From assembly GCF_005049105.1 (NCBI RefSeq), contig NZ_SUKA01000005.1, positions 1-35,832 of the forward strand: 35,832 bases of DNA, written 5' to 3'. Position 1 is the stretch's first letter, and each line of letters starts with the position of its first letter. The translations under genes and the position numbers were made by a program. This document shows, one piece after another, positions 8,081 to 17,222 of this stretch. The notes under the pieces were generated by a model. That model saw only the letters and a program-made list of their open reading frames with translations. It had not been told where the DNA came from and made no database searches. This stretch comes from Sphingobacterium alkalisoli (GTDB lineage: Bacteria > Bacteroidota > Bacteroidia > Sphingobacteriales > Sphingobacteriaceae).

Positions 8081-9481
8081 ATGAAAATCAATTTAAAAAA
8101 ATATATAGGCTTGTTAATAGCAACGGTCGTCTTAACAAGCTGCGAAAAATTACTGGAAATAGATCCGCCACTGAATGAACGTCCTTCTGAAGTAATTTTT
8201 AATTCAGAAGTAACCGCAAGGGCTGCGTTATCCGGTGCTTATAGCCAGATGTCAGCCAATAACTCTTTTGCGCAAGAATTTACCCTAATTAATGCCGTTT
8301 CGGCAGGTGAGATCGCTACACCAGTAATTACGCTATTGGATTTCACGACCAATACGTATGATCCTATTACAACGACCCGTCTAAGCAGTATTTGGACAGA
8401 TGTTTATGCTGCAATCTACCGCTTCAACAGTATCATCTTTGGGTTGACGGATAATACGGCTTTATCGTCAGCGCTGACACAGCAGATGATTGCCGAAGCG
8501 AAAACCATGAGGGCCTATTGTTATTTTAACTTGGTCAATATGTTTGGCGACGTGCCCTTGGTATTGACCACAGATCCTAACGTAAGCGCATTTCTACCCA
8601 GAACAGCGACATCTGAAATTATGGAAAGGCTGATAACGGATCTTGAAGAAGCTAAAGCGGTGTTAAGTACGGCCTATCCAACCAATGGAGGGGTAGCAGG
8701 TCGGGCTCAGGTAAATAAGGCTGTTGCTACCGCGTTATTAGCAAAAGTTTATTTACAGGTGGGTAATTTGCAGCAGGCCGAGGTAAATGCAACGGAAGTA
8801 ATCGACCAACGGGATACGTATGATTTATTGCCTATGGAAGAAATAGGTAATGTCTTTTTAAAGGATTCCAAAGAAGCCATTCTCCAAATGGGACCCGCAC
8901 TGATCGCCACCAACGGATATACAGTAGAAGGATCAATATTCTTGCCCACAACGTTTACTACTGCCATTAATTATCAGATTAGTGACAACTTACTGGATGC
9001 TTTTGAACCGGATGACGCCAGGTACACGTCATGGGTGAGAGAGGTGGATGTACAGGGAGTCTCCCGCTATGTGCCCAATAAGTACAAAAACAATAATCAG
9101 GCAGCAGCCACGGCTTCTGGACGTGTAGAAGTTCCTATGTTGTTGCGATTAGCGGAACTTTACCTCATTAGGGCGGAGGCTAGAATAGGTGCCAATCCGA
9201 CAGGGGCCCGTGCAGATATCAATGTAATACGGAGCAGGGCAGGGCTTGGCGAATTGCCAGCAACAGCAGATTTGGCGCAAGCTGTCCTACAGGAGCGTCA
9301 AGTTGAGTTCTTCTGCGAACTGGGCAACAGGTGGTATACCATAAAAAGAATGGGAAGAGCAGATGCTATCATGAGCGCGCTAAGACCGGCTTCGTGGGAG
9401 TCGTTTGCGCAGCTCTATCCGATACCGCAGCAAGCTAGAAATACCAATCCTTTCCTGACGCAGAACGAAGATTATAGGTAG
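8081..9481 (+). CDS. RagB/SusD family nutrient-uptake lipoprotein
   Basis: 466 residues starting MKINLKKYIGLLIATVVLTSC, a lipoprotein signal with lipid-anchored Cys21. The SusD-like helical repeat fold is visible in TTRLSSIWTDVYAAIYRFN, AEAKTMRAYCYFNLVNMFGDVPLVL (the family hallmark R-A-x-x-Y-F-x-L-x-x-x-F-G-x-V-P) and MLLRLAELYLIRAEARI (TPR-like). The C-terminus NPFLTQNEDYR resembles the usual SusD ending. It caps the SusC barrel and helps capture the ligand on the cell surface. At 466 residues it is somewhat shorter than polysaccharide-binding SusD proteins (500-600), as is often seen for peptide or unknown-ligand systems. Confidence 0.94.
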   Translation: MKINLKKYIGLLIATVVLTSCEKLLEIDPPLNERPSEVIFNSEVTARAALSGAYSQMSANNSFAQEFTLINAVSAGEIATPVITLLDFTTNTYDPITTTRLSSIWTDVYAAIYRFNSIIFGLTDNTALSSALTQQMIAEAKTMRAYCYFNLVNMFGDVPLVLTTDPNVSAFLPRTATSEIMERLITDLEEAKAVLSTAYPTNGGVAGRAQVNKAVATALLAKVYLQVGNLQQAEVNATEVIDQRDTYDLLPMEEIGNVFLKDSKEAILQMGPALIATNGYTVEGSIFLPTTFTTAINYQISDNLLDAFEPDDARYTSWVREVDVQGVSRYVPNKYKNNNQAAATASGRVEVPMLLRLAELYLIRAEARIGANPTGARADINVIRSRAGLGELPATADLAQAVLQERQVEFFCELGNRWYTIKRMGRADAIMSALRPASWESFAQLYPIPQQARNTNPFLTQNEDYR

Positions 9482-9507
9482 TCAAGACATCAATGGATAA
9501 TATGTGA

Positions 9508-9536
9508 GAGGAAGCCGCATCGGTTTCCTCTTTCAT
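9508..9536 (+). terminator. Terminator or attenuator after SusD
   Basis: Stem gaggaagccg (9508-9517) with cggtttcctc (9521-9530), loop cat, one G-T pair, followed by tttcatttaattttt. It separates the SusC/SusD transcript from the ABC transporter genes, perhaps allowing partial read-through. Confidence 0.7.
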
Positions 9537-9552
9537 TTAATTTTTTAAATAA

Positions 9553-10488
9553 ATGGACAATACAATTGTAAAGATATCTCATTTATGGCACCGCTATGGC
9601 ACGGCGTGGGCTATACAGGATATCGACTTTGAGATAAATGAATTTGGCGTACTGGGACTGTTGGGCTCGAATGGTGCAGGTAAATCTACTACGATGAACA
9701 TCATGTGCGGCGTGCTAAACCAGGTGAAAGGAAATGTTACGATCGGTGGATTTGACATGAGGGAAAATTCAATAGAGGCAAAAAAGCTGATCGGCTTTCT
9801 GCCGCAAAATGCGCCGCTGTATCTTGATCTTACGGTAAATGAATACTTGACCCAGTGTGCTCACCTGAGACTGATTCCTAGAAAAGAGGTTGAAAAGGCC
9901 GTGGACCGCGCTATGGCGAAATGTGGTGTAGCACATTTTAGAAATCGACTGATTTCCAATCTTTCGGGCGGTTACAAACAACGGGTGGGTATTGCGCAGG
10001 CAATCATACACGAGCCCAAACTTGTCGTTCTCGATGAACCTACGAACGGGCTGGACCCTAATCAGATCTTAGAAGTGCGAAAACTAATCAAGGAAATCGG
10101 TGAAGAAAAGGCCGTTATTTTCTCCTCGCATATACTTTCCGAAGTACAGGCTACTTGCGAACAGGTGAAAATGATTGAAAATGGATTGATGGTATTTGAA
10201 GATAGTATGGATGCCTTCAACAACTATATTGAACCAGATAGTTTGCTGATGCGGATGGAAAATCCGCCTCTTCCTGAAGTGTTGGAGGTTATTCCAAATA
10301 TTACTGGCGTGGAAGTGCTGTCTGCCAAGCAGTTTCGGGTTCGCTTTTCTCCAAGTACCTTTGTCAGCGAACAACTTATCGAAGCAAGTGTATCTGCAGG
10401 ATGGCGTCTGCAGGAATTGACACTTGAAAAAAGTTCGCTCGACCAGATTTTTGCACAATTATCTAATAAAACACCTAATAAGAAATGA
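9553..10488 (+). CDS. ABC transporter ATP-binding protein, GldA-like
   Basis: 311 residues with Walker A GSNGAGKST (38-46), signature LSGGYKQR (137-144), and Walker B LVVLDEPTNGLD (157-168) followed by the H-loop IFSSHIL. The C-terminal 90 residues (PPLPEVLEVIPNITGVEVL..., SLDQIFAQLS) are the extension typical of ABC-2 export ATPases. The partner gene is a GldF-GldG fusion overlapping by 4 bp (atga), so this is the GldA-like subunit of that complex at the inner membrane. In Flavobacterium GldA/F/G are linked to gliding; here the setting beside SusC/SusD and a protease argues for a different cargo. A gliding role is not supported by neighbours. Confidence 0.9.
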   Translation: MDNTIVKISHLWHRYGTAWAIQDIDFEINEFGVLGLLGSNGAGKSTTMNIMCGVLNQVKGNVTIGGFDMRENSIEAKKLIGFLPQNAPLYLDLTVNEYLTQCAHLRLIPRKEVEKAVDRAMAKCGVAHFRNRLISNLSGGYKQRVGIAQAIIHEPKLVVLDEPTNGLDPNQILEVRKLIKEIGEEKAVIFSSHILSEVQATCEQVKMIENGLMVFEDSMDAFNNYIEPDSLLMRMENPPLPEVLEVIPNITGVEVLSAKQFRVRFSPSTFVSEQLIEASVSAGWRLQELTLEKSSLDQIFAQLSNKTPNKK

Positions 10489-12773
10489 TGAAGACGACCT
10501 TACGCATTGCAAAAATAGAATTAAGTCAGCTTTTTTATTCACCGGTGGCTTGGATCGTATTAATCGTCCTGATTGTACAGTCTGGATGGGAGTACCACAG
10601 CACGCTGGAACGGATCTATCAGGCGAAAGAGATGGGGCAAGGTATATCTGGCGCCACTAATCGCCTGTTTTCAGGGTTTAGATCTCTTTTTCCACAGATG
10701 CAGGAATACTTGTATTTGTATATTCCGCTCCTCACGATGGGTGTAATAAGCCGAGAGACCAACAGTGGGTCGATTAAATTGCTGTATTCCTCTCCGATTA
10801 AAGTCAGTGAAATTATAATAGGAAAGTACCTAGCTATTATGGGGTATTGTTTACTGCTGATATCCGTACTGTTAGGATTGGGTATTTTGACCTTATTCAC
10901 AGTGAAGGATGCCGAGTTTACGTTGATACTATCCGGTATTATAGGCTTATATATGTTAATCTGCGCATATGCAGCGATTGGTCTTTTTATGTCGAGTTTA
11001 ACGACGTACCAGGTCGTAGCCGCAATTAGTACGCTGGTGGTATTAGCTGCATTGAATTTTGTGGGTGGATTATGGCAGGATATCGAATTTGTTCGGGATA
11101 TTACCTATTTCCTTTCTATCTCCGGCAGGGTGGAAGAATCGATCAACGGACTGCTCACAAGCAATGACATCTTCTATTTCATAATTGTCATCGTTCTTTT
11201 TCTCGGATTGACCTTCCTTAAACTGCAAACAGAGCGTCAAACGTTGAGTCTAGCAAACAAAACCATGCGCTATGCGGGGTTTGTCGCTGTGATGCTGTTG
11301 ATCGGTTACGTAACATCCTTGCCTCAATTTATGCTGTACAAGGATATGACGACCAACAACAGCCGTACACTGACAGCGAGCAGCCAGGCTATCATTAAAC
11401 AGTTTGATGAGCCTGTTCAAATAACTACTTATGTCAATTTGTTGGATGAAAACTATCACTCTGGCTTGCCTTCTAGCCGCAACATGGACAAAAAGCGATT
11501 TGATATGTACCTGCGCTACATGCCTTTCTTGAAAATGGACTATGTATACTATTGGGCGCATAGCACCAACGAACGTATCTACCAAGAAAATCCGGGCCTG
11601 AATGATGAACAGTTGGCCAAAAAGATGGTCAAGATAAATAAACTGCCGTTTGATATGTTTCTGACGCCAGCACAAATTAATGAAAAAATTGACTTAAGCG
11701 CAGAGAAAAACCGCTTTGTGAGGAAGTTAACGTACAAAGATAAATCCACTTATTTAAGGGTTTACGACGATCTGTTTAGACATCCAAGCGAGAAGGAAAT
11801 CTCTGCTGCATTTAAGCGCTTACTCGTGGAGGCGCCTAGAGTGGGCTTTGTGGTAGGTCATAATGAACGGAGTACGCAGCGCTCCGGGGATCGGGATTAC
11901 CAGATCGCTACTACAGAAATCGCATTTCGTTATGCTTTGGTCAACCAAGGCTTTGATGTCGTCAATGTGGATCTAAAAGGTAACATCGATCCGAATACGC
12001 TTAATATTTTGGTGATCGCCGATCCGATGGGTGATTTTGAGCAAGCCGAATTGCAATATCTTCAGCAGTATATTGAAAATGGAGGAAACCTGATGGTATT
12101 GGCCGATCCAGAGAACAAATCGAATATTGAACCGATCTTAGGTATGGTGGATGTGAGGTACGAAAATGGTCTGCTCGTACAACAGAGTCAAGATTATGAG
12201 CAGAATTTTATCCTAGCGAATGTTTCCAAGACGAATTGGTTGCAAACTGTTGGTGAAAGCAATTTTCTGAAAAATGACAGTGTCTTGGTATCGATGCCAT
12301 CTGCGGGTACGTTGTCGGTTTTACCAAATACACGATTTTCGGCAAGACCGTTGCTGGTCACGCAGGCTGTCAATACTTGGAAACAGGAGGGATTAGTAAT
12401 AGACAGAACCAAAGAGTTGGTCGATGAAAGGAACAACGCGGATAAAAAATCTTTTCCATTGGCTTTAGCCCTGACACGGGAGATAAAGAATAAGGAACAG
12501 CGCATCTTAGTCGTAGCCGACGCTGATTTTATCAGCAATGCAGAGCTTAACCGACAATCGCCTCGTACAGCAAACTTTTCGGTCATGACCGATATTTTTC
12601 GCTGGTTCAGCCACAATGAATTCCCTATCGATATCAATAGACCGGAATCAATTGATGAGGGGCATGTGACGGCATCGCAACTTAACTATATCAAATGGGG
12701 TTGGCTGGGAGTATTGCCTTTGTTGATTGCAGGGGCGGTGATGACTTTGTTAATACGTAGAAAAAGAAGATAG
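10485..12773 (+). CDS. ABC-2 permease fused to GldG-type auxiliary domain (GldF-GldG fusion)
   Basis: 762 residues. The first 245 form an ABC-2 permease with about six helices (SPVAWIVLIVLIVQSG, YLYIPLLTMGVISRET, YCLLLISVLLGLGILTLF, LILSGIIGLYMLICAYAAIGLF, IVIVLFLGLTFLKL). A further helix lies at about 260-280. The rest is an extracytoplasmic GldG/ABC_transp_aux region (about 285-720; TYVNLLDENYHSGLPSSRN, GFVVGHNERSTQRSGDRDYQ, LVIADPMGDFEQAEL, VVADADFISNAEL). A terminal helix GWLGVLPLLIAGAVMTLLI and a basic tail close the protein. GldF and GldG are separate in Flavobacterium; here they are one chain. It starts inside the ATPase gene (overlap atga), implying coupled translation. The transported substrate is unknown. 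Confidence 0.88.
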   Translation: MMKTTLRIAKIELSQLFYSPVAWIVLIVLIVQSGWEYHSTLERIYQAKEMGQGISGATNRLFSGFRSLFPQMQEYLYLYIPLLTMGVISRETNSGSIKLLYSSPIKVSEIIIGKYLAIMGYCLLLISVLLGLGILTLFTVKDAEFTLILSGIIGLYMLICAYAAIGLFMSSLTTYQVVAAISTLVVLAALNFVGGLWQDIEFVRDITYFLSISGRVEESINGLLTSNDIFYFIIVIVLFLGLTFLKLQTERQTLSLANKTMRYAGFVAVMLLIGYVTSLPQFMLYKDMTTNNSRTLTASSQAIIKQFDEPVQITTYVNLLDENYHSGLPSSRNMDKKRFDMYLRYMPFLKMDYVYYWAHSTNERIYQENPGLNDEQLAKKMVKINKLPFDMFLTPAQINEKIDLSAEKNRFVRKLTYKDKSTYLRVYDDLFRHPSEKEISAAFKRLLVEAPRVGFVVGHNERSTQRSGDRDYQIATTEIAFRYALVNQGFDVVNVDLKGNIDPNTLNILVIADPMGDFEQAELQYLQQYIENGGNLMVLADPENKSNIEPILGMVDVRYENGLLVQQSQDYEQNFILANVSKTNWLQTVGESNFLKNDSVLVSMPSAGTLSVLPNTRFSARPLLVTQAVNTWKQEGLVIDRTKELVDERNNADKKSFPLALALTREIKNKEQRILVVADADFISNAELNRQSPRTANFSVMTDIFRWFSHNEFPIDINRPESIDEGHVTASQLNYIKWGWLGVLPLLIAGAVMTLLIRRKRR

Positions 12774-12789
12774 AAACATAGGGTCAAAA

Positions 12790-12825
12790 CCATACAGCTG
12801 GGCAATCTATTGATAGGCTGTATGG
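12790..12825 (+). promoter_or_regulatory. Intercistronic hairpin before the protease gene
   Basis: Nine-base stem ccatacagc / gctgtatgg with an 18-nt loop, no T tract behind it. It lies between the permease stop and the protease start. It may be an mRNA processing or stability element rather than a terminator; function is inferred. Confidence 0.35.
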
Positions 12826-12857
12826 ATACACAATGGCGTATACATAACAACATAGTA

Positions 12858-15668
12858 ATGTACATAAAAAAACAACATAAAAGACGAAAGATAATAGTAA
12901 TAGGAGTCTTCATAGCACTGTTGATGGGAAATCTCGTCCACGCGCAAAGCCTACTGTTAGATTCAACAGTAAAGGTGGGCGAATTGCCAAATGGTTTTCG
13001 ATATTTTATAAAAACAAACAAGCACCCCGAGAAACGTGCGGTATTGTATTTGGCAAATAAAGTTGGTTCGATATTGGAAGAGGAGCATGAGCGCGGATTG
13101 GCTCATTTTATCGAGCATATGAATTTTAAAGGTACACGTCATTTTCCCAAAAACCAGCTTATCGATTATTTGGAAAAGGCCGGGGTTAGATTTGGTGCCG
13201 ACCTGAATGCCTACACGTCTTACGATGAGACCGTCTATCAGCTTCCACTGCCCACAGACGATACCGAACTATGGAAGAATGGAATGCAAATTATGCGGGA
13301 CTGGGCGGCCGAGGCCGTAATGGACAAGACCGAATTTGAAAAGGAACGCGGAGTGATACTTGAAGAGAAACGACTGCAACATAATGCATCGGGACGAATG
13401 CGGGATCAGTATATGCCTACTGTCTACAATTTTTCGCGCTATGCGGAGCGCTCACCAATTGGTCTGGAGGAGGTAATTGCTAAAGCCGATATTGCCGTCC
13501 TTAAAAATTTCTACAAGGAATGGTATAGACCAGATCTACAAGCGCTTATTGTAGTGGGGGATATCGATGTTCAACAGGTTGAGCACCAGATTAAAACGTT
13601 GTTTTCTGATTTAAAGCCTAGGGGGGGGACTATGCCCCGACCTGTCTACACTATTCCTTTGATAGATAGCACACGTTTCATTCAGGTCAAAGATCGGGAG
13701 TTTTCAAATCATCAGATTGAAATCGTGTATAAACGCAATGCAACGGCAATGACGCGGAAGGAAGAGTTTAAGGAAGCTCTGGTGGAGGATATTTCAAATA
13801 GCCTGGCTGCGGCACGTATACAGGAAGTGATGCGGGAAGGGAGCAAACCTTATCTAGGAATTAGTATAGGTGCTGGTGCTTTTGTTTCTAATTTGGGGGC
13901 ATTTAACGTTCGCATAGCTTTGACGCCCGATAAATGGGAAGAGGGCTTTAAGGCAGCGTGGACAGAGGTAGAAAGGATGGTTCGGTATGGGTTCACGGCC
14001 GATGAACTGCAGGATGTTAAAGATAGGTTATTAGCAAGAATTGCGTTGCAGGAGAAAGAAAAGGACAAGATTGCCTCGACGAGATTGGTAGAAGATTACC
14101 TGGAATACTTCCTTAAGGGGGCGGCGTATCTATCAATAGATCAACGGATCTCGTTGTCCAGAGAACTGTTGGAAACAATCGGGCTGGAGGATGTTCAACA
14201 TTTTATTAAAGGCTATCTAGAGGAAAAGGATCGCGTTATTCTGGTATTAGCGACAGACAAACCTGGAAATCAATTGCCCGGACAAGCACAGGTGCTGGAC
14301 TGGATGAGTGCGGTAGAGGCGAGCGAAATCAAAGCTTACCAGCAAGACCGTACAACCGTTACCTTATTAGAAAATTTCGCTGGAAAGGGTAAGGTTGTTC
14401 AAGAGAGCAAAATTAACGATTTGGGCTTGACACATTGGACACTAAGCAATGGTGCAAATGTGTATGCAAAGCCGACTGTGTTCAAGAACGACGAAGTACT
14501 TTTTACTGCATTTAGCAAGGGTGGAAGCTCATTATATACAGATTCTGACTATTATTCGACGATGAACGCGTCTGCACTTATCATGAATAGTGGGGTGGGT
14601 AATTTTACCCTATCACAGTTAAGTCAGTTTCTTAACGCCAAGGCGGTACAGGTAATGCCTTATATTGGTGAACGCGAAGAGGGATTAAATGGCAGCAGCA
14701 ATATCCGTGACCTGGAAACCGGTCTTGGTCTCGTACACCTGTACATGACAGAATCCAAATTGGATACGGCTCGATTTGGACTTATCATGGAGCGATCGAA
14801 AACAGCCATGCAAAATCGTGCTGACGATCCGCGGCGTGTTTTTTCGGATACGGTTGGAAATATTTTGGGTAGCTATCATTTTCGTCGTCAGCCAAACTCG
14901 ATCGCAACGATTGAGCAAATAAAAGCGGATCGGGTGGAGGCTATTTTCAAAGAGCGCTTTGCAAATGCCGGAGATTTTACATTTGTTTTCGTCGGGAATT
15001 TTGAGCTGGATTCGCTGAAACAATTGGTAGAGAAATATATAGGTTCCTTACCTTCAGACTCTGCCCGCGAAGTGGCTAAGGACCTAAAAATCCGCGTACC
15101 CGAAGGAAAAATAAGAAAAGATCTTAATCTAGGCCAGGGGGATAAGGCCACCGTGCAGCTTGTCTACAGTGCTAGCTTTCCATATGATAGTAACAATAGT
15201 CTCTACCTGGAGGCATTAAAATCTGCTATTGATTATCGACTGATTGAAAGGTTGCGTAAGCAAGAAAGCGGAGTGTACTCGCCAATGGTTCAATTGACAA
15301 AGTCGAAGCATCCTACTGAGTTTTTTGCAATCGTCATTTCATTTGATTGTGATCCGGACCGAAAGGAGGAATTGATTAAAGCTGTACAAGAAGAATTAAC
15401 CAAATTGAAAAATCACGGCATACTGCAAGAAGAGTTGGTTAAATTTGTCGCTGAAGAAGCCCGGGCCATTGAGCTCAAGGAAAAGTCCAATCCATTTTGG
15501 CTATCGTATTTAAAGGGGCAGCTGGAAAAAGGGGAACCTTTGGACGAATTTTCGAAATACCCCCAGCTTTTAAAGGAGGTGGATCTTACGACAGTTAATA
15601 AGGCTGTTCGAGCATTATTAAAACTGGACAATGAAATCATAGTTACATTGAGTCCTGATAAGGACTAA
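12858..15668 (+). CDS. Secreted M16 (pitrilysin/insulinase) family zinc metalloprotease
   Basis: 936 residues from ATG 12858; an earlier TTG at 12810 is in frame, but MYIKKQHKRRKIIVIGVFIALLMGNLVHAQ is a clear signal peptide beginning at 12858. The inverted zinc motif H83-F-I-E86-H87 is followed 76 residues later by E163 (EKERGVILEEKR), so the N-terminal M16 domain should be active. A second, inactive M16 half covers about 500-930 (HWTLSNGANVYAKP, FTFVFVGNFELDSLKQLVEKYIGSLP). M16 enzymes of this two-domain type enclose and cut peptides up to a few dozen residues. It follows the ABC genes by 84 bp and ends at a terminator, closing the SusC/SusD locus. A role in processing imported or exported peptides is likely but inferred. 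Confidence 0.92.
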   Translation: MYIKKQHKRRKIIVIGVFIALLMGNLVHAQSLLLDSTVKVGELPNGFRYFIKTNKHPEKRAVLYLANKVGSILEEEHERGLAHFIEHMNFKGTRHFPKNQLIDYLEKAGVRFGADLNAYTSYDETVYQLPLPTDDTELWKNGMQIMRDWAAEAVMDKTEFEKERGVILEEKRLQHNASGRMRDQYMPTVYNFSRYAERSPIGLEEVIAKADIAVLKNFYKEWYRPDLQALIVVGDIDVQQVEHQIKTLFSDLKPRGGTMPRPVYTIPLIDSTRFIQVKDREFSNHQIEIVYKRNATAMTRKEEFKEALVEDISNSLAAARIQEVMREGSKPYLGISIGAGAFVSNLGAFNVRIALTPDKWEEGFKAAWTEVERMVRYGFTADELQDVKDRLLARIALQEKEKDKIASTRLVEDYLEYFLKGAAYLSIDQRISLSRELLETIGLEDVQHFIKGYLEEKDRVILVLATDKPGNQLPGQAQVLDWMSAVEASEIKAYQQDRTTVTLLENFAGKGKVVQESKINDLGLTHWTLSNGANVYAKPTVFKNDEVLFTAFSKGGSSLYTDSDYYSTMNASALIMNSGVGNFTLSQLSQFLNAKAVQVMPYIGEREEGLNGSSNIRDLETGLGLVHLYMTESKLDTARFGLIMERSKTAMQNRADDPRRVFSDTVGNILGSYHFRRQPNSIATIEQIKADRVEAIFKERFANAGDFTFVFVGNFELDSLKQLVEKYIGSLPSDSAREVAKDLKIRVPEGKIRKDLNLGQGDKATVQLVYSASFPYDSNNSLYLEALKSAIDYRLIERLRKQESGVYSPMVQLTKSKHPTEFFAIVISFDCDPDRKEELIKAVQEELTKLKNHGILQEELVKFVAEEARAIELKEKSNPFWLSYLKGQLEKGEPLDEFSKYPQLLKEVDLTTVNKAVRALLKLDNEIIVTLSPDKD

Positions 15669-15695
15669 AGGACCTACACTTTTATATTATAAAGT

Positions 15696-15733
15696 AAAAG
15701 AACCTGAATCAACATCATGATTCAGGCTCTTTT
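15696..15733 (+). terminator. Rho-independent terminator after the M16 gene
   Basis: Stem cctgaatca (15703-15711) and tgattcagg (15718-15726), extended outward by aaaag / ctttt pairing, loop acatca, then tcttttgtt. Confidence 0.8.
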
Positions 15734-15751
15734 GTTATGGTGAGATTAAAT

Positions 15752-15780
15752 AAAAAAGCCCAATCTTTCGATTGAGCCTC
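15752..15780 (-). terminator. Terminator of the GH105 gene; copy 1 of a repeated hairpin
   Basis: On the minus strand ggctcaatc-gaaa-gattgggct is followed by a run of T. The same core, agcccaatctttcgattgagc, occurs at 27331 and 35790. Confidence 0.75.
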
Positions 15781-15829
15781 CTCCACTTATAAACGGTTTA
15801 GGATATAATTCTGAATAATGGAATGATGT

Positions 15830-16936
15830 TTACTTTTCTAACAGGGCATTGACACACCAAAGGTAGGGCGCCTGACCATGGTAATCGCCTGTTCGACGTG
15901 GACGGTCATAATAATACTGTTTGTCATTCTTTTTATTTGTACCCACACACACCTCCGACACAGCACCTTTCTCATTCACGTAGGATACTAAGGCCATCCA
16001 TGCTTTCCGGGCGGCAGGCGCATATTCTTTTGCATCTAGCCATCCTTGTTTTACGCCGGTAATAAATGCGTAGGCAAACATAGCAGATCCAGAAGTCTCT
16101 GCCCATGAGTCGGGCTCATCGATCAATTGATTCCACATGCCGCTTGCTGTCTGATATTTCTTCAGGCTTTTCATCATGGTATGATATCCTTTCATAATAC
16201 GCGGACGGTCTTTGTGATTTTCGGGTAGGTAACGAAGTAACTCGGTAACACCTGCAGCCATCCAACCATTACCCCTCAACCAGTAGAATGGAACATCGGG
16301 TGCATGATAGAAAAGCCCATTCGGACGCTGTAATTCATCAAGATACAGTACCATTTCCTTGGCTGCACGATCAATGTATTTTAGGTCTCCGGTCACTTTA
16401 TACGCTTGGGTCTGCACGATCGTAATCATGTACATATCATCAATCCATAGGCGTGTTTGCCAGGTATACCCCTTCTTTGCCCACTCTTTTTCTTCTGGCT
16501 TTGCATCCGCAGGTACTTCCCATTGGGTATCTGCATAGGGCATGCCCAGATCATAATAGCGTTTTTCGCCTGTTATTTGATAAAGTGTCAATGGCAGGCT
16601 GCCAAACATATTTAGATCGACATGATTTTTAATGGGCAATAGTGCTTTTTCTGTTGTAAATAGTGGTTCAAATTTGTTTTGCAAAATTTTAACGAACGCC
16701 TTGTCTTCCGTTAGTGCAGCAAATTTGAGCGCACCGTTCCAATAAAATGTTTCGGGATAACTAATCCATTTTCCGGCATGCAGTGCATGCTTTGCTTCTT
16801 CAAAACGGTATGCAATTAATTTTCCAACTTCTTGGGGGGTGTATCCTTTTGGAAATTCGGACAGTGTATGATCCTGAGCAAATAGAAACCGGAAAGGGAG
16901 CAGTAGCATGAGTGCCAACCATTTTTTATACATCAC
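15830..16936 (-). CDS. Secreted glycoside hydrolase family 105/88-type unsaturated glycuronyl hydrolase
   Basis: 368 residues with a signal peptide (MMYKKWLALMLLLPFRFLFAQ). The alpha6/alpha6 toroid of GH88/GH105 shows in WIDDMYMITIVQTQAY (164-179; the Asp pair holds the predicted catalytic acid), RPNGLFYHAPDVPFYWLRGNGWMAAG (204-229), SGMWNQLIDEP, ETSGSAMFAYAFITGV and GDYHGQAPYLW. Family members hydrate the 4,5-unsaturated uronic acid left by pectate, rhamnogalacturonan or ulvan lyases. No lyase or SusC/SusD pair adjoins it, so this is an isolated member. The length fits the family (360-390). It stands alone between its own terminator and a divergent gene. Which substrate it uses cannot be told. 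Confidence 0.88.
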   Translation of the reverse strand: MMYKKWLALMLLLPFRFLFAQDHTLSEFPKGYTPQEVGKLIAYRFEEAKHALHAGKWISYPETFYWNGALKFAALTEDKAFVKILQNKFEPLFTTEKALLPIKNHVDLNMFGSLPLTLYQITGEKRYYDLGMPYADTQWEVPADAKPEEKEWAKKGYTWQTRLWIDDMYMITIVQTQAYKVTGDLKYIDRAAKEMVLYLDELQRPNGLFYHAPDVPFYWLRGNGWMAAGVTELLRYLPENHKDRPRIMKGYHTMMKSLKKYQTASGMWNQLIDEPDSWAETSGSAMFAYAFITGVKQGWLDAKEYAPAARKAWMALVSYVNEKGAVSEVCVGTNKKNDKQYYYDRPRRTGDYHGQAPYLWCVNALLEK

Positions 16937-17222
16937 ATTTAAATTTTAATTTGTAAATACTATTCTACAACTGTTTATAATTGTTAATTATGCCTGTGGC
17001 TAACAATATTAAAAGCAAAGTTGAAGATTATGGATGGTAGATAAATGCTGTTTTTGGTCAATATATTAACAAATTGTATCAGCAATCAGACTATACAAAG
17101 ACAAATGTCCATTAACTCAATCAAGTGGAGATAAATATAAGAATAGAAATTTGTTTCAATAGTTACACTTTAATTTTTATTGATTAGTTTTGTGTTTCAA
17201 TAAGTACTTTTTAAACATTTAC
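16937..17222. other. Divergent AT-rich intergenic region
   Basis: This 286-bp gap separates the minus-strand GH105 gene from the plus-strand acyltransferase operon. I see no gene in it. It is very AT-rich and holds two imperfect copies of ttgtttcaata (about 17153 and 17191) plus the -7 element at 17185. Confidence 0.6.
17185..17192 (+). promoter_or_regulatory. Bacteroidota -7 promoter element (TAGTTTTG)
   Basis: A perfect TAnnTTTG match. No good -33 TTTG is found 19-23 bases upstream, so the call is partial. If used, transcription would start near 17198, which rules out a GTG at 17190 and supports GTG 17223 as the start. Confidence 0.4.

Noticed and set aside
9553..12773. Gliding-motility operon
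   Set aside because: Only GldA/F/G-like parts are present; no other gld or spr gene adjoins, and the neighbours are uptake and protease genes.
15830..16936. Polysaccharide utilization locus around the GH105 gene
   Set aside because: The SusC/SusD pair lies 6 kb away on the other strand behind two terminators, and no lyase or other glycosidase is present.
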